Shown: positions 1 through 10,942 of the stretch, one piece after another
Numbering within the stretch: position 1 is the stretch's first letter
Layout: each line of letters opens with the position of its first letter
NCBI RefSeq assembly: GCF_900564145.1
Contig: NZ_UOOB01000001.1
Location: 3,846,754-3,910,753 of the forward strand
Origin: Comamonas sp. lk
Lineage (GTDB): Bacteria; Pseudomonadota; Gammaproteobacteria; Burkholderiales; Burkholderiaceae_C
Direction: 5' to 3'
Length of the DNA: 64,000 nt
Position numbers and translations under genes: made by a program
The notes under the pieces: generated by a model
The model's input: only the letters and a program-made list of their open reading frames with translations
Database searches by the model: none
What the model was told of the DNA's origin: nothing

Positions 1-187
1 TGGCTTCCTTGAACTGGGCAGGCACTTGCATCTGCGGCACTTGGTAGAGCGGCTGCATGGAACAAGCCCCCAAAAACAGCGCCGCCACCAAGGGCAGCAG
101 ACGCGGCGAAGACTTCAAAAAAGTGAGCTTCTCGCGCTTGTTCATTCTTGCTATCAGGCCGATTTGATTCAGATTTATCTCTTGCAT
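1..187 (-). CDS. RND efflux outer-membrane lipoprotein, N-terminus only (OprM/NodT-like)
   Basis: Partial gene; the 3' part lies beyond the left edge. Reading leftward from ATG at 145 gives a lipoprotein signal peptide with charged start MNKREK, a hydrophobic stretch LLPLVAALF and lipobox LGAC (Cys28), then SMQPLYQVPQMQVPAQFKEA, typical of TolC-family outer-membrane factors of the OprM/NodT group. An in-frame ATG at 187 lies 7 bp after the stop of the upstream pump gene, and the TAAGTGAGATCACC before it is a more plausible ribosome-binding context than that of ATG 145, so the start is uncertain. As the last visible gene of the efflux operon it probably provides the outer-membrane channel. Confidence 0.75.
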   Translation of the reverse strand, partial: MQEINLNQIGLIARMNKREKLTFLKSSPRLLPLVAALFLGACSMQPLYQVPQMQVPAQFKEA

Positions 188-194
188 GGTGATC

Positions 195-3100
195 TCACTT
201 ACCGGCATTCAGTACCCCAGGCGTGGGCGCAGTTTGGGCGGCTGCGCCATGGCGCAACCAGGCCGGACGTGCCGCCCAGCCGCGCAGCACGCGGCGGCGG
301 ACACGGTCCAGCAGCACATAAACCACGGGGGTGGTGTAGAGCGTGAGCAACTGGCTGAGCAACAGCCCGCCCACGATGGCAATGCCCAGCGGCTGGCGCA
401 GCTCTGCACCATCGCCCCGGCCCAGGGCCAGCGGCAGCGCACCGAACAATGCGGCCATGGTGGTCATCAGAATCGGGCGCAAGCGCAGATTACAGGCACG
501 GTAAATCGCCTGGGCCGCGCTGGCGTGACCGCTTTTTTCACGCTCCAGCGCAAAGTCGATCATCATGATGGCGTTCTTCTTGACGAGGCCAATCAGCAAG
601 ATCACGCCGATGAAGGCGATCAGCGAAAACTCGGTCTTGCACAGCATCAGCGCCAGCAACGCCCCCACGCCGGCCGAAGGCAGGGTGGACAGAATCGTCA
701 GCGGGTGCACCAGGTTTTCATAAAGGATGCCCAGCACCAGATAGATGGTGATGATGGCCGCGAGGATCAGCAAGGGTTGGCCCGCCAGCGCCTGCTGGAA
801 GGCTCCGGCCGAGCCGCTGAAGCTGCCGCGAATCGACACTGGCACGCCCAGCTCCAGCATGGCATTGCGAATCGCATCATTGGCCTGCGACAGCGAGGCA
901 TTGGGCGCCAGGTTGTAGCTCACCGTACTGGCCGGCGTGCCGCTCTGGTGCTGCACGGACAGCGGCGTGGTCGAGGTGGTGATCTTGGCAAAGGCCGTCA
1001 GCGGAATCTGCAGGCCCGCGCTGTTGACGAAGAAGAAGCCGCGCAGCGTCTCCGGGCTTTGCAGATACTGGGGCGCGGCCGTCATCACCACGCGGTACTG
1101 GTTGAGCGGGTTGTAGATCACGCCCACCTGGCGCTGGCCAAAAGCATCGTTCAAGGTGTTGTCGATCTGCGAAACCGTCAGTCCCAGACGCGTGGCCTGG
1201 TCGCGGTCTATGACCAGCTTGGTCTGCATGCCGTTGTCCTGCACATCGCTGTTGACATCAGTCAGCTCGGGCAGGGTCGAGAGCACCTGGCGAATGCGCG
1301 GCTCCCACATGCGCAGCTCGGCCGTGTCGTCGGCCTGCAGCGTGTACTGATAGGCCGACATGCTTTGGCGCCCGCCAATGCGCACATCGCTCTGGGTCAC
1401 CATGAACAGGCGCGCACCAGGCTCGTCCTTGAGCTTTTCACGCAGGCGATTGATGACTTCGTCGCTGGAGACCTTGCGCTCGGCCATGGGCTTGAGCGAC
1501 ATGAACATATTCGCCGAGTTGGCCTGACCGCCGCCGGTAAAACCGGTCACATATTCCACAGCCGGATCCTGCTGCACCACATCCAGAAAGCGCTTGATGC
1601 GCCGCTCCATAGCTTGGAAGGACGTGGACTGGTCGGCGCGGATAAAGCCCATGACGCGGCCCGTGTCCTCGCTGGGCATAAAGCCTTTGTCTATGGTCTG
1701 GTAGAGATGGACATTGAGACCGATGACCGCTGCCAGACAGAGCAGCACCACGGGCTGGTGGCGCAAGCCCCAGGCCAGCGTGCGACGGTACAAAGCGGTC
1801 AGGCGCTTTTCAAAACGGTCCATGGCCAGCGAGATGCGCTGCCAGAACGCATCCCAGCGGCGCGTGAAGGGGCGTTTGGCGCGCTCGGCGCGGCGGCGCT
1901 CTTCCTCGGCGGGCGTGCGCAGCAAGGCCGCGCACATCATGGGCGTGGTGGTCAGCGAGATGATCATGGACACCAGAATCGCCGCCGACATGACCACGGC
2001 AAACTCACGAAAGAAGCGCCCGACGACGCCGGCCATGAACAGAATGGGCACGAACACCGCAATCAGCGACAGGCTCATGGAGACCACGGTAAAGCCGATC
2101 TCGCGCGCACCTTCGATGGCCGCCTGCATGGCGGACTTGCCGCGCTCCATATGGCGCATCACGTTTTCCAGCACCACGATGGCATCGTCCACCACAAAGC
2201 CGGCGGCCACCGTGAGCGCCATCAGCGAGAGGTTGTCCAGCGTGTAGCCGCACAGATACATGATGCCGAAGGTGCCCATCAGCGACACCGGCACGGCCAC
2301 GGCGGGAATCAGCGTGGCGCGCAAGCGGCGCAAAAACACGAACACCACCATGATGACCAGCGCAATCGAAATCAGCAGCGCGTTCTGCACTTCCTTGACC
2401 GAAGCGCGCAGCGTGGGCGTGCGATCCGAAATCACGGTCACATCGATGGCGGGATGGATGGAGGCCCTGAGCTGGGGCAGCATGGCGCGCACCTTGTCCA
2501 CGGCCTGCAGGATGTTGGCGTCGGGCTGCTTGAAGACCTGCAGCAGCACGGCAGGCTTGCCATTCATCACGCCGTAATTGCGCACATCCTGCACCGAGTC
2601 CTTGACATCGGCCACATCGGACAGACGCACGGCATTGCCGTTGTTCCAGCGCAGCACCAGCGGCGCATATTCGGCAGCCGTGCGGGCCTGGTCGTTGGTG
2701 GCAACCTGCCAGTAGTGGTCTTCACGCTCGACCGCGCCCAGCGGGCGGTTGGCGTTGGTGGCGCTGATGGCCGTGCGTACCGCATCGAGAGAGACACCAT
2801 TGGCCGCCAGCCGCACCGGGTCCAGCTCCACGCGCACGGCAGGCAAGGCACCGCCGTTGATCGAGGCCTGACCCACGCCCTCGACCTGGGCCAGCTTTTG
2901 TGCCAGCACGGTGCTGGCAGCGTCGTACATCTGGCCGCGCGTCAGCGAATCCGAAGTCAGCGCCAGAATCATGATGGGCGCATCGGCCGGGTTCACTTTG
3001 CGATAGGTCGGGTTGCCCGGCATGCCCGACGGCAGCAGGGTGCGCGCCGCATTGATGGCCGCCTGCACATCATGGGCCGCACTGTCCACGGTGCGCGTCA

Positions 3101-3389
3101 GATCGAACTGCAAGGTGATGCGGGTGCTGCCCATGCTGGAGCTGGACGTCATCTCGTTCACGCCGGCAATGCTGCCCAGCGCCCGCTCCAGCGGTGTGGC
3201 CACGGTGGCAGCCATGGTGTCGGGTGCGGCACCGGGCAGGCTGGCGGTGACGGAGATCGTCGGATAGTCCACCTGCGGCAGTGGTGCCACCGGCAGCAGA
3301 AAGTAGGCCATGCCGCCCACCAGCGCCATGCCAATGGTCAGCAGCATGGTGGCGATGGGACGGAAGATGAAGGGCGTGGAAATGCTCAT
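195..3389 (-). CDS. mdtC: RND multidrug efflux permease, MdtC/MuxC-like
   Basis: Inner-membrane proton-driven RND pump of 1064 residues, full length for the HAE1 group. The N-terminus ([20 protein letters not shown]) is the first membrane helix; the two large periplasmic loops and the TM4 motif [14 protein letters not shown], whose Asp pair carries the proton relay, are present. Its ATG overlaps the stop of the upstream mdtB-like gene by 4 bp (ATGA), so the two are translationally coupled; in the MdtABC family the two pump subunits form a heterotrimer. The MdtC assignment over MdtB rests on order and sequence flavour; the family relation is secure, the substrate is unknown. Confidence 0.92.
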   Translation of the reverse strand: MSISTPFIFRPIATMLLTIGMALVGGMAYFLLPVAPLPQVDYPTISVTASLPGAAPDTMAATVATPLERALGSIAGVNEMTSSSSMGSTRITLQFDLTRTVDSAAHDVQAAINAARTLLPSGMPGNPTYRKVNPADAPIMILALTSDSLTRGQMYDAASTVLAQKLAQVEGVGQASINGGALPAVRVELDPVRLAANGVSLDAVRTAISATNANRPLGAVEREDHYWQVATNDQARTAAEYAPLVLRWNNGNAVRLSDVADVKDSVQDVRNYGVMNGKPAVLLQVFKQPDANILQAVDKVRAMLPQLRASIHPAIDVTVISDRTPTLRASVKEVQNALLISIALVIMVVFVFLRRLRATLIPAVAVPVSLMGTFGIMYLCGYTLDNLSLMALTVAAGFVVDDAIVVLENVMRHMERGKSAMQAAIEGAREIGFTVVSMSLSLIAVFVPILFMAGVVGRFFREFAVVMSAAILVSMIISLTTTPMMCAALLRTPAEEERRRAERAKRPFTRRWDAFWQRISLAMDRFEKRLTALYRRTLAWGLRHQPVVLLCLAAVIGLNVHLYQTIDKGFMPSEDTGRVMGFIRADQSTSFQAMERRIKRFLDVVQQDPAVEYVTGFTGGGQANSANMFMSLKPMAERKVSSDEVINRLREKLKDEPGARLFMVTQSDVRIGGRQSMSAYQYTLQADDTAELRMWEPRIRQVLSTLPELTDVNSDVQDNGMQTKLVIDRDQATRLGLTVSQIDNTLNDAFGQRQVGVIYNPLNQYRVVMTAAPQYLQSPETLRGFFFVNSAGLQIPLTAFAKITTSTTPLSVQHQSGTPASTVSYNLAPNASLSQANDAIRNAMLELGVPVSIRGSFSGSAGAFQQALAGQPLLILAAIITIYLVLGILYENLVHPLTILSTLPSAGVGALLALMLCKTEFSLIAFIGVILLIGLVKKNAIMMIDFALEREKSGHASAAQAIYRACNLRLRPILMTTMAALFGALPLALGRGDGAELRQPLGIAIVGGLLLSQLLTLYTTPVVYVLLDRVRRRVLRGWAARPAWLRHGAAAQTAPTPGVLNAGK

Positions 3390-6300
3390 GGCCCCACCTT
3401 GGGTTCGCCACCCTGTGCGTCGCTGTCCGGCTCGCCCATGACTTCGGCTTCGGAATGCGGCACCTGCTTGACGGCCGGCAAGCCCCGCCTGGTGCGCCAG
3501 TTCTCGGCCCAGTTTTCAAAGGTCAGATAGATCACCGGCGTGGTAAACAGCGTCAGCAACTGGCTCAGCAGCAAGCCGCCCACCAGGGTCACGCCCAAAG
3601 GCTGGCGCAGCTCGGCGCCCACGCCCGTACCCAGCATCATGGGCAGCGCGCTCAGCAAGGCCGCCAGCGTGGTCATGAGAATGGGACGAAAGCGCAGCAG
3701 GCAAGCCTGATAGATGGCATCGCGCGCATTCATACCTTCTTCGCGCTGTGCGTCCAGCGCAAAGTCGATCATCATGATGGCGTTCTTCTTGACGATGCCG
3801 ATCAGCAAAATGATGCCGATGATGGCAATGATGTCCAGATCCAGCCCGGCAATCAGCAAGGCCAGCAACGCCCCCACGCCGGCCGACGGCAAGGTGGAGA
3901 GAATCGTGATCGGGTGAATCGTGCTTTCATACAGCACGCCCAGCACGATGTACATGGTGATGATGGCGGCCAGCACCAGCAGCAGCGTGTTGGACAACGA
4001 GGCCTGGAAAGCCAGCGCCGCACCCTGGAACTGCGAATCCACCGACAGCGGAATCTGCCCTTGGTCGCGCAGTTGCTGGATGATGGCCTGCGCCGCCTCC
4101 ACCGCATGGCCCAGCGATACACCGGGCGCCGTGTTGAAGGAGATGGTGGCAGCCGGCAGCTGCCCCACATGGTTGACGGCCAGCGCCATGGGGCGCTCGC
4201 TCACCGTGGCAATCGACGACAGCGGCACCGGCGCACCGGTGCTGGAAGCGGCATAGATGTTCTGCAGCGCCTCGGGGCCGACCTTGAACTGGGGCGCTAC
4301 CTCCAGCACCACGCGGTACTGATTGGACTGGGTGAAGATGGTGGAGATCAGGCGCTGGCCGAAGGCGTTGTAGAGCGCCGAGTCCACCGACGCCACCGTC
4401 ACGCCCAGACGGCTGGCCTGGGCCCGGTCGATCTGCACATAGGCCTGGCGACCCTGATTCTGCAAATCGCTGCTGACATCCAGCAGCTGCGGCAGCTGCT
4501 GCAGCTTTTCGACCAGGGCCTTGGTGCTGGCAGTCAGCTGCGTCATGTCGGGTGAGGACAGCAGCAACTGGTACTGCGTACGGGCCTGGCGGTCTTCAAT
4601 CGTCAAGTCCTGCACGGGCTGGGCATAGAGGCGTATGCCGGGCACAGCCTGGGAATCTTCGGCCAGGCGGTTGAGCACCACGGGCAAGCGGTCACGCTGA
4701 CCGTGGGGCTTGAGGTCGATCTGGATACGGCCGGTGTTCAGCGTGGTGTTGGTGCCGTCCACGCCGATAAACGAGGAGATGGATGCCACGGCCGGGTCCT
4801 TGAGCAAATGCTCGGCCAGGGCCTGCTGGCGCTCGGCCATGGCCGCAAAAGAGATGGATTGGTCAGCCTCGGTGGTCGCGGCAATCGTGCCTGTGTCCTG
4901 CTCGGGGAAAAAGCCCTTGGGCACGACAAAGTACAGCAGCACCGTGACCACCAGCGTGGCGACGAACACCAGCCAGGTCAGCTTGCTGTGATCCAGCACC
5001 CAGGTCAGCATGCGGCCGTATTCGGCAATCACCTTGTCAAAAAAGCGCGCCACGGCCGCGCCCATGCCTTTGGACTGCGCTTTTTGCTGCTCGCTTTCGG
5101 GCTTGTGGCGCAGCAGGCGCGCGCACAGCATGGGCGTGAGCGTCAGCGAGACCACGGCCGAGATCAAAATCGCGACCGTCATGGTGATCGCAAATTCATG
5201 GAACAGCCGCCCCACCACGTCGCCCATGAACAGCAGCGGAATCAGCACCGCGACCAGAGAAATGGTCAGCGAGATGATGGTGAAGCCAATCTGCTTGGAA
5301 CCCTTGAGCGCGGCCTGCATGGGCGGCTCGCCTTTTTCCACATAGCGGGCGATGTTCTCGATCATCACGATGGCATCGTCCACCACAAAGCCCGTGGCAA
5401 TTGTCAGGGCCATCAGCGTGAGGTTGTTGATGGAAAAGCCTGCCAGATACATGACGCCAAACGTGCCTACCAGCGACAGCGGCACTGCCACACTGGGAAT
5501 CAGCGTGGCCGAGGCACTGCGCAGGAACAGGAAGATCACCATCACCACCAGGGCAATGGCCAGCGCCAGCTCGAACTGCATGTCCTTGACCGAGGCGCGG
5601 ATGGTGACGGTCCGGTCGGTCAGCACCTGCACATCGATGGAGGCAGGCAGCGTCTCCTTGAGCTGGGGCAGCAAGGTCTTGATGGCATCGACGGTGGCAA
5701 TCACGTTCGCCCCCGGCTGGCGACGAATGTTGAGAATCACGGCCGACTTGGAGCCCGTCTCGGGCGTGCCCGACCAGGCGGCCAGACGCGTGTTTTCGGC
5801 ATCGTCCACAGTCTGCGCCACGTCTGACAGGCGCACGGGGTTGCCGTTCTTGAAGGCAATGATGAGATTGCGGTACTCGGCCGCCGACTGCATCTGGTCG
5901 TTGGCGTCGATGGTCGAAGCACGGTTGGGGCCGTCAAAGCTACCCTTGGCCGTCTTGACGTTGGCGGCCGAAATGGCAGAGCGCACATCATCGAGCGTCA
6001 TGCCAAAGCTGGCGAGGGCTGCCGGGTTGGCCTGGATGCGCACCGCTGGGCGGCGTGCACCGGCAATGGCCACCAGGCCCACGCCCTTGACCTGGGAGAG
6101 CTTGGGAGCCAAGCGGTTTTCCACCAGGTCATTGATCTTGATGACGGGCAGCGAAGGCGAACTGATGGCCAGCGTCAGCACCGGCGCATCGGCCGGGTTG
6201 ACCTTGCTGTACAGCGGGGGCATGGGCAGGTCGCTGGGCAGCAGATTGGTGCCCGCATTGATGGCAGCCTGCACCTGCTGCTCGGCCACGTCCATGGACA

Positions 6301-6595
6301 TATCCAGCGCAAAGCGCAGGCTGACGACCGACGCGCCACCGGAGCTGGTGGAAGACATCTGGTCCAGCCCGGGCATCTGGCCGAACTGGCGCTCCAGCGG
6401 CGCCGTGACATTGGACGTCATCACATCGGGGCTGGCGCCCGGATACAACGTGGTGACCTGAATCGTGGGGTAGTCCACCTCGGGCAGGGCCGAGATGGGC
6501 AGCAGTCGGTAGGCAAGAAGGCCCGAGATCAGCACAGCCACCATCAAAAGCGCGGTAGCAATCGGCCGAAGAATGAAAAGACGGGAGAGATTCAT
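3386..6595 (-). CDS. mdtB: RND multidrug efflux permease, MdtB/MuxB-like
   Basis: A second RND pump subunit of 1069 residues, related to but distinct from its downstream neighbour. It starts [20 protein letters not shown], has the TM4 motif [14 protein letters not shown] with the paired proton-relay Asp residues, and ends in a soluble tail after the last helix. The start lies 23 bp after the adaptor gene's stop. Tandem pump genes behind one adaptor are the hallmark of MdtABC/MuxABC systems, in which both pumps are needed in one heteromeric complex. Classical substrates of the family are novobiocin, bile salts and some beta-lactams; none can be read from the sequence here. Confidence 0.93.
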   Translation of the reverse strand: MNLSRLFILRPIATALLMVAVLISGLLAYRLLPISALPEVDYPTIQVTTLYPGASPDVMTSNVTAPLERQFGQMPGLDQMSSTSSGGASVVSLRFALDMSMDVAEQQVQAAINAGTNLLPSDLPMPPLYSKVNPADAPVLTLAISSPSLPVIKINDLVENRLAPKLSQVKGVGLVAIAGARRPAVRIQANPAALASFGMTLDDVRSAISAANVKTAKGSFDGPNRASTIDANDQMQSAAEYRNLIIAFKNGNPVRLSDVAQTVDDAENTRLAAWSGTPETGSKSAVILNIRRQPGANVIATVDAIKTLLPQLKETLPASIDVQVLTDRTVTIRASVKDMQFELALAIALVVMVIFLFLRSASATLIPSVAVPLSLVGTFGVMYLAGFSINNLTLMALTIATGFVVDDAIVMIENIARYVEKGEPPMQAALKGSKQIGFTIISLTISLVAVLIPLLFMGDVVGRLFHEFAITMTVAILISAVVSLTLTPMLCARLLRHKPESEQQKAQSKGMGAAVARFFDKVIAEYGRMLTWVLDHSKLTWLVFVATLVVTVLLYFVVPKGFFPEQDTGTIAATTEADQSISFAAMAERQQALAEHLLKDPAVASISSFIGVDGTNTTLNTGRIQIDLKPHGQRDRLPVVLNRLAEDSQAVPGIRLYAQPVQDLTIEDRQARTQYQLLLSSPDMTQLTASTKALVEKLQQLPQLLDVSSDLQNQGRQAYVQIDRAQASRLGVTVASVDSALYNAFGQRLISTIFTQSNQYRVVLEVAPQFKVGPEALQNIYAASSTGAPVPLSSIATVSERPMALAVNHVGQLPAATISFNTAPGVSLGHAVEAAQAIIQQLRDQGQIPLSVDSQFQGAALAFQASLSNTLLLVLAAIITMYIVLGVLYESTIHPITILSTLPSAGVGALLALLIAGLDLDIIAIIGIILLIGIVKKNAIMMIDFALDAQREEGMNARDAIYQACLLRFRPILMTTLAALLSALPMMLGTGVGAELRQPLGVTLVGGLLLSQLLTLFTTPVIYLTFENWAENWRTRRGLPAVKQVPHSEAEVMGEPDSDAQGGEPKVGP

Positions 6596-6618
6596 GATGG
6601 CCGCAGGCTCTGAGTTGC

Positions 6619-8322
6619 TCAGCGGCCCGCGGCAGGGGCCGCGCCCTCACCGCTGGCAGCACGCTCGGCGCGCAGCTTCTGGAAGAAAGCCTTGCGCTCT
6701 TCGGGCGACATGGCCTCCAGCTTGGCGCGCTGCTCGGGCGTCAGCTGGGGACGGTCACCCCGGCCCTCGGCTCTTTCACCACGCTCGGCGGCGGGCTTGG
6801 CATCCGGCTTGGCTTCGGTCTTGGACTCGCGTTGGGCCGGAGCTTGGGCATTGCCCTGAGCCTCTGACACACGCGGGCCTTGACCAGTACCAGGACCGCC
6901 AGGACCTCCATTACCACCATTGGCACCGCGCTCGGCGCGCAGCTTCTGGAAGAACTCCTTGCGTTCCTCTGGCGTCATCTTGGAGACTTTTTCGCGCTGC
7001 TCGGGCGTGAGGTTGCGCATGGCACCGCGCGGCTGGCTGGCCGCGTCCTGCACGGCCTGATCCACCTTCTTGACCTTGTCGGCATCGATGACCGAAACCT
7101 GGGCGCCTTCGCGCAGGCGGTCGATACCATCGGTGACCACCTGATCGCCGGGCTCCAGCTCGCCGCGCACGCTCACATAATCGCCATCGCTGACGCCCAC
7201 GGTAATCTTGCGCTGGGTCACGGTCTTGTCGGGCTTGACCAGGTACACGTAGTTGTTTTGCACCGCATTGGCGGGCACGACCAGCACCTGCTCCAGCTGG
7301 CGCAGCTGCAGCTTGACGTTCACAAACTGGTTGGTGAACAGCTTGCCGTCGGCATTGTCAAACGCGGCCTTGGCCTTGACGGTGCCCGTGGTGGTGTCAA
7401 TCGTGTTGTCCAGGGCATTGAGCTGGCCCTTGGCCAGAATCTGCTTTTGCTCGCGATCCCACAGCTCTACCGGCATGGGCTTGCCGGCGCGCAGCTGTTC
7501 GGCCAGCGTGCTGACATGGGTTTCGGGGACGGAGAACAAGGCATCAATCGGCCGTACCTGGGTAATGGTCACCAGACCATTGGTATCGGAGGGATTGACC
7601 ACGTTGCCCAAATCGGCCTGACGCAGACCCAGACGGCCCGAGATGGGCGCCGTGATGCGGGTATAGCTCAGCTGCAGCTTGGCAGCGTCGACCTGACCCT
7701 GATCGGCCGCCACCGTGCCCTGCAACTGACGCACCAGCGCAGCCTGGGTATCGACCTGCTGGCTGGCTATGGAGTCCTGCGCCAGCAGCTCCTTGTAGCG
7801 CTGCAGATCCAGCTGGGCATTCTTGAGCTGGGCCTGATCGCGGGCCAGCGAACCCTGCACCTGGCTGAGCGTGGCCTGAAAGCTGCGCGGATCGATCTCG
7901 GCCAGCAGTTGACCGGCCTTGACTTCATCACCTTCCTTGAAATGCAGCTTGAGCAGCTCGCCCGAGACCTTGGCGCGCACCACGGCCGTGGCCCGCGCGT
8001 TCATGGTGCCAATGGCGCTGATCAACACCCGCATGTCGCGCCGCTCCACCACGCCCACCGATACCGGCTGGGTCTGACCGGCACCGCCAGGGCCACCGGG
8101 CCCCATGCGCCCGCCGCGTGCACCTCGTGCGCCAGGGCCTGCGGACGAAGCGCCGCCGGCCGATGCGCCGGAGGCCTGCGTGGAAGCCGCCTGCTGCTTC
8201 CACCACCACGCCCCCGCACCAGCGGCCACCAGGGCCGCCAGCACACCGACAAGAACGGCCGGCCGGACTCGGCCAGACTGGGAACGAGACGATTCAGAGC
8301 GCAAAAAGTGAAGACTTGGCAT
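6619..8322 (-). CDS. mdtA: RND efflux periplasmic adaptor, MdtA-like, with duplicated C-terminal LTPEQR modules
   Basis: Membrane-fusion protein joining the RND pump to the outer-membrane channel. Residues 20-40 form an N-terminal membrane anchor; residues about 85-410 hold the usual lipoyl, coiled-coil hairpin and beta-barrel domains ([18 protein letters not shown], then [14 protein letters not shown]). At 567 residues it is about 150 longer than a typical MdtA. The excess is a low-complexity tail with two 28-residue copies (438-465 and 527-554) that start LTPEQR and contain [14 protein letters not shown], 22 of 28 positions identical, linked by a Gly/Ala/Lys-rich spacer. LTxxQ motifs also mark the Spy/CpxP stress proteins, so the tail may sense or scaffold in the periplasm; that is inference. 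Confidence 0.92.
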   Translation of the reverse strand: MPSLHFLRSESSRSQSGRVRPAVLVGVLAALVAAGAGAWWWKQQAASTQASGASAGGASSAGPGARGARGGRMGPGGPGGAGQTQPVSVGVVERRDMRVLISAIGTMNARATAVVRAKVSGELLKLHFKEGDEVKAGQLLAEIDPRSFQATLSQVQGSLARDQAQLKNAQLDLQRYKELLAQDSIASQQVDTQAALVRQLQGTVAADQGQVDAAKLQLSYTRITAPISGRLGLRQADLGNVVNPSDTNGLVTITQVRPIDALFSVPETHVSTLAEQLRAGKPMPVELWDREQKQILAKGQLNALDNTIDTTTGTVKAKAAFDNADGKLFTNQFVNVKLQLRQLEQVLVVPANAVQNNYVYLVKPDKTVTQRKITVGVSDGDYVSVRGELEPGDQVVTDGIDRLREGAQVSVIDADKVKKVDQAVQDAASQPRGAMRNLTPEQREKVSKMTPEERKEFFQKLRAERGANGGNGGPGGPGTGQGPRVSEAQGNAQAPAQRESKTEAKPDAKPAAERGERAEGRGDRPQLTPEQRAKLEAMSPEERKAFFQKLRAERAASGEGAAPAAGR

Positions 8323-8591
8323 GTGGTTCAGACACGGCCACTAGGGCCTATGGGCAGACGGATTGGCGCAATGGTATCTATTTGCATCTGCACCTCAGGT
8401 CGGCAATCACCGGCTTTGCCCGCTTTTACGACATCTTTACGGCGGGTTTACGTTCTGTGTTTGCCCCACCACAGCACAAACAGTGCTGACCCAATTAGGG
8501 GTAAAGCCTGGGCCAGCTTGCCTATGCTTATATCTTTTGGCGCTGCATTTTGGCGTCGCGTGCCTGCCCCCTCTCCAAGGAAACAATTCAC
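8323..8591. promoter_or_regulatory. Divergent promoter region, efflux operon / NTF2-like gene
   Basis: The 269 bp between the divergent starts of the adaptor gene (leftward) and the NTF2-like gene (rightward) contain no gene. The middle holds three phased TTTACG hexamers, listed separately. The SD sequence AAGGAAAC (8577-8584) precedes the rightward start. Clear sigma-70 boxes could not be assigned with confidence. Confidence 0.5.
8425..8452. promoter_or_regulatory. Three TTTACG direct repeats with 11-bp phase (candidate response-regulator site)
   Basis: TTTACG occurs at 8425, 8436 and 8447, each copy starting exactly 11 bp after the last with 5-bp spacers. Tandem direct repeats with an 11-bp period are the usual binding pattern of OmpR/PhoB-family response regulators, and MdtABC operons are classically under the OmpR-type regulator BaeR. 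The site lies 103 bp upstream of the adaptor start and 140 bp upstream of the NTF2-like gene. Seen: the repeats. Inferred: the regulator. Confidence 0.5.
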
Positions 8592-8975
8592 ATGACCACC
8601 GAACACCTGAGCAACCACCCCGAAGCCGCTGCAGTATGCGTCCCTCTAGAGCTGTATATGCGCGGCCACGCCGAAGACAACGCCGAGCACATGCGCGCCG
8701 CCTTCATGCCCACGGCCCGCCTGGAGTCGGTGCGCGAAGGCCCGCTGACCTCCTGGGATCTGGATTTCTACTGCCAGCGCTTCAAGAACACCCCCGCAGC
8801 CGATGAAGCCACACGCCGCCGCACCATCGACTATCTGGACATCGTGGGCACGGCTGCCATGGCCAAGGTCACGCTCTACCACGGTGCGGTGACGTTTACC
8901 GACTACTTTGTGCTGCTCAAGACCGAGCAGGGCTGGAAGATCGCCAACAAGGCTTTTCACGCCCAGCCGCAATAA
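8592..8975 (+). CDS. NTF2-like / lumazine-binding family small protein
   Basis: 127-residue cytoplasmic protein with the SnoaL/NTF2-like cone fold pattern: an N-terminal helix (PLELYMRGHAEDNAEHMRAAF), a central segment and C-terminal strands (AKVTLYHGAVTFTDYFVLLKTEQGWKI). It resembles the putative lumazine-binding/DUF4440 relatives, which include small-molecule isomerases and proteins of unknown role. The ATG at 8592 follows AAGGAAAC at a good distance; a longer frame from 8550 has no such site. It is monocistronic and ends before a terminator. Substrate unknown. Confidence 0.8.
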   Translation: MTTEHLSNHPEAAAVCVPLELYMRGHAEDNAEHMRAAFMPTARLESVREGPLTSWDLDFYCQRFKNTPAADEATRRRTIDYLDIVGTAAMAKVTLYHGAVTFTDYFVLLKTEQGWKIANKAFHAQPQ

Positions 8976-9014
8976 GCAGCGCGCGCCCGGCCCAAAGGCT
9001 GACGACTTGAAGCC

Positions 9015-9046
9015 AGCCCGGCCCTCATAAAGGCCCGGGCTTTTTT
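9015..9046 (+). terminator. Rho-independent terminator after the NTF2-like gene
   Basis: A GC-rich hairpin (AGCCCGGCC, loop CTCATAAA, GGCCCGGGC, one bulged base) is followed by six T. It closes the rightward gene just before the 3' end of the convergent coxG-like gene. Confidence 0.75.
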
Positions 9047-9704
9047 ACCGGCTCAGCAGCCAGAGTGCGCCCAGCACCACGATCAGGCCCAGCGCCCAGG
9101 TCCAGATGGGCAGCCAGCCCTTGCCTTGCGGCGCGGCCGCCGGCGTGGCATCCAGTGGCGCGGAGCTGCTGGAGACCATGGCAGCATCATGCTCCCAGGT
9201 GCGGGTATCGAATCTGGCGCTGGAATCGGCGTCTTCCTCTTGCCCCTGCATGGGGTTGCGCTCGCGCATCAGCGCATCAAAGCGCGCAAAAAAATCTTCC
9301 GCCATATTCTTGGCCGCACCATCGATCAGGCGCTGGCCCAGCTGCGCAATCTTGCCACCCACCTGGGCCTGAACCTCATAGTCCAGCAGGCACTGGCCGG
9401 CATCCTCCTGAGGCGAGAGCCTGACTTTGGCCTGCCCCGTGCCAAACCCGGCGACACCGCCCTGGCCTTCGAAGGTCATGGTGTAGCTCTCGGGGGCCAC
9501 CACGTCGGACAAGCTGATCTTGCCGTTGAACCTGGCCGAGACCGGGCCGACCTTGACAGCCATGATCACGGCATAGCTGGCGTCATCCACGGCTTCGAAT
9601 TTTTCGCAACCGTGCAGACAGGCCTTGAGTGTCTCGGCGTCGTTTAGCGCTTCCCAGGCCTGCTGCTGGCTGGCTGCAAGAGGACGGCTGGCATGCATTT
9701 CCAT
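9045..9704 (-). CDS. coxG: CoxG-like SRPBCC-domain membrane protein
   Basis: 219-residue protein of the CO dehydrogenase subunit G family: a START/SRPBCC lipid-binding-like domain (residues about 1-150, beginning MEMHASRPLAASQQQAWEAL, with LKACLHGCEKFEAVDD), a linker and one C-terminal membrane helix (WTWALGLIVVLGALWLL). CoxG is thought to recruit the hydroxylase to the membrane. The start at 9704 follows AAGGAG with a 6-base spacer, 11 bp after the upstream coxE-like stop. It is the last gene of the operon. The family is secure; its exact role in form II systems is not established. Confidence 0.88.
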   Translation of the reverse strand: MEMHASRPLAASQQQAWEALNDAETLKACLHGCEKFEAVDDASYAVIMAVKVGPVSARFNGKISLSDVVAPESYTMTFEGQGGVAGFGTGQAKVRLSPQEDAGQCLLDYEVQAQVGGKIAQLGQRLIDGAAKNMAEDFFARFDALMRERNPMQGQEEDADSSARFDTRTWEHDAAMVSSSSAPLDATPAAAPQGKGWLPIWTWALGLIVVLGALWLLSR

Positions 9705-9715
9705 GGAAGTCTCCT

Positions 9716-10942
9716 TCAGGAAGGTTTCAGAGTCATCAACCGGGCCAGCTGCACCGCCAACTCCTGCAAGGACTGCAGGTTGTGCACGGCCAGCATGGCA
9801 TGGCAATGCTGGTGCAGCATGGCGGCACCGGCGGCCAGCGGCGCATAGCCGTCAAAGCGCAGCAAGGGGTTCAGCCAGACGATACGCGCACTATGGCGTT
9901 TGAGCCAGAGCAGCTCGCTCTCCAGAAGCTGTGCCTCGCCGGTATCCAGCCCGTCGCTGACGATCAGAACCAGGGTTCGCCTGCCCACCAGATGGCGTGC
10001 GGCCTGCAGGCGCAGCTGGCCCAGGCAGTCGCCCAGGCGGGTGCCGCCGCCAAAGTCGTCAATGGCCGCATTGGCGGCGGTGAGCATGGCGTCAGGATCG
10101 GCCAGGGAAAAAGCCGGATTCAGGTCGCGCAGCCCGGTGCCCATGCTGTAGACATGGCGGCGTAGCTGGGGATGGTGCTGTGCACTGCTTGCCTGATGCA
10201 GAAACGCCAGCATCAGCCGCACATAACGCTCCATGGAGCCCGAGACATCGACCAGCGCCAGCCAGGGCATGGGCAGTTGCCGCCGCTCCCAGCGCCTGAG
10301 CTGCAACAGCTCGCCTCCGGTGCGTGCAGCCTCGGCAAAGCTGGCCGACCAATGCACTTGCGCACCACGGCTGGACAGATGACCGCGCCGGCTGCGGTAG
10401 CGCGGCAGCGGCAGGCGTATCTCGCGCACCAGTTGCTGCACCAGCAGGTACTCGCTGGCGCTGAGCTGGTTGAAGTCCGCATTCTGTAGCCTCTGGCGAT
10501 CACTGGCGCTCATGGCGGCATCCAGCTTGAACTCCTCTTGCACCGGCCGCTCGGACTTTTGCGCCGCATGAATGGCGGCCAGAGCCTCCTGCACTCGCGG
10601 GCGATGCTTTGGCGCTGCAGCTTCAGGAGCGCGAGGCAAGAGCTGGGCCAGCAGCAGCTGCGCAACCTCGGGGTTGCGAAAATAGGCGGCGAACAGCTCG
10701 CGAAAAACCGCGAGGTCCTGCTGGCGCGAGACAAAGACGGTTTCCAGCGCCGCCTGCATCTCCGGCCTGCCCACCCCCACCAGCATCAGGCTTTGCTGGG
10801 CCAGCGCCATGCGCTCGGCATCCACCGCCAAGCCGGCACGGCGCAGCGCCCGGCCAAAGCCCAGCAGATTCAGAGGCAGCTTGCCGCTGCGCGCATCTCC
10901 CCACCAGCTGACAGAGACGTTGGATGATTCAGTTGGAGGCAT
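9716..10942 (-). CDS. coxE: CoxE-like VWA-domain maturation protein
   Basis: 408-residue protein with a C-terminal von Willebrand A domain carrying the MIDAS signature DVSGS at residues 232-236 (LVDVSGSMERY) and GGGTRLGD further on. The N-terminal half is the helical region typical of CoxE/YehP-type proteins. In Oligotropha, CoxD (a MoxR AAA+ ATPase) and CoxE act together to insert sulphur and copper at the CoxL active site. The gene overlaps the upstream MoxR-like gene by 14 bp, which supports coupled synthesis of the two partners. Confidence 0.88.
   Translation of the reverse strand: MPPTESSNVSVSWWGDARSGKLPLNLLGFGRALRRAGLAVDAERMALAQQSLMLVGVGRPEMQAALETVFVSRQQDLAVFRELFAAYFRNPEVAQLLLAQLLPRAPEAAAPKHRPRVQEALAAIHAAQKSERPVQEEFKLDAAMSASDRQRLQNADFNQLSASEYLLVQQLVREIRLPLPRYRSRRGHLSSRGAQVHWSASFAEAARTGGELLQLRRWERRQLPMPWLALVDVSGSMERYVRLMLAFLHQASSAQHHPQLRRHVYSMGTGLRDLNPAFSLADPDAMLTAANAAIDDFGGGTRLGDCLGQLRLQAARHLVGRRTLVLIVSDGLDTGEAQLLESELLWLKRHSARIVWLNPLLRFDGYAPLAAGAAMLHQHCHAMLAVHNLQSLQELAVQLARLMTLKPS

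Noticed and set aside
186..3530. Very long open frames (over 1000 codons) antisense to the RND pump genes
   Set aside because: They are His/Gln/Arg-rich shadows of high-GC coding sequence; the opposite strand encodes full-length RND pumps with all motifs.
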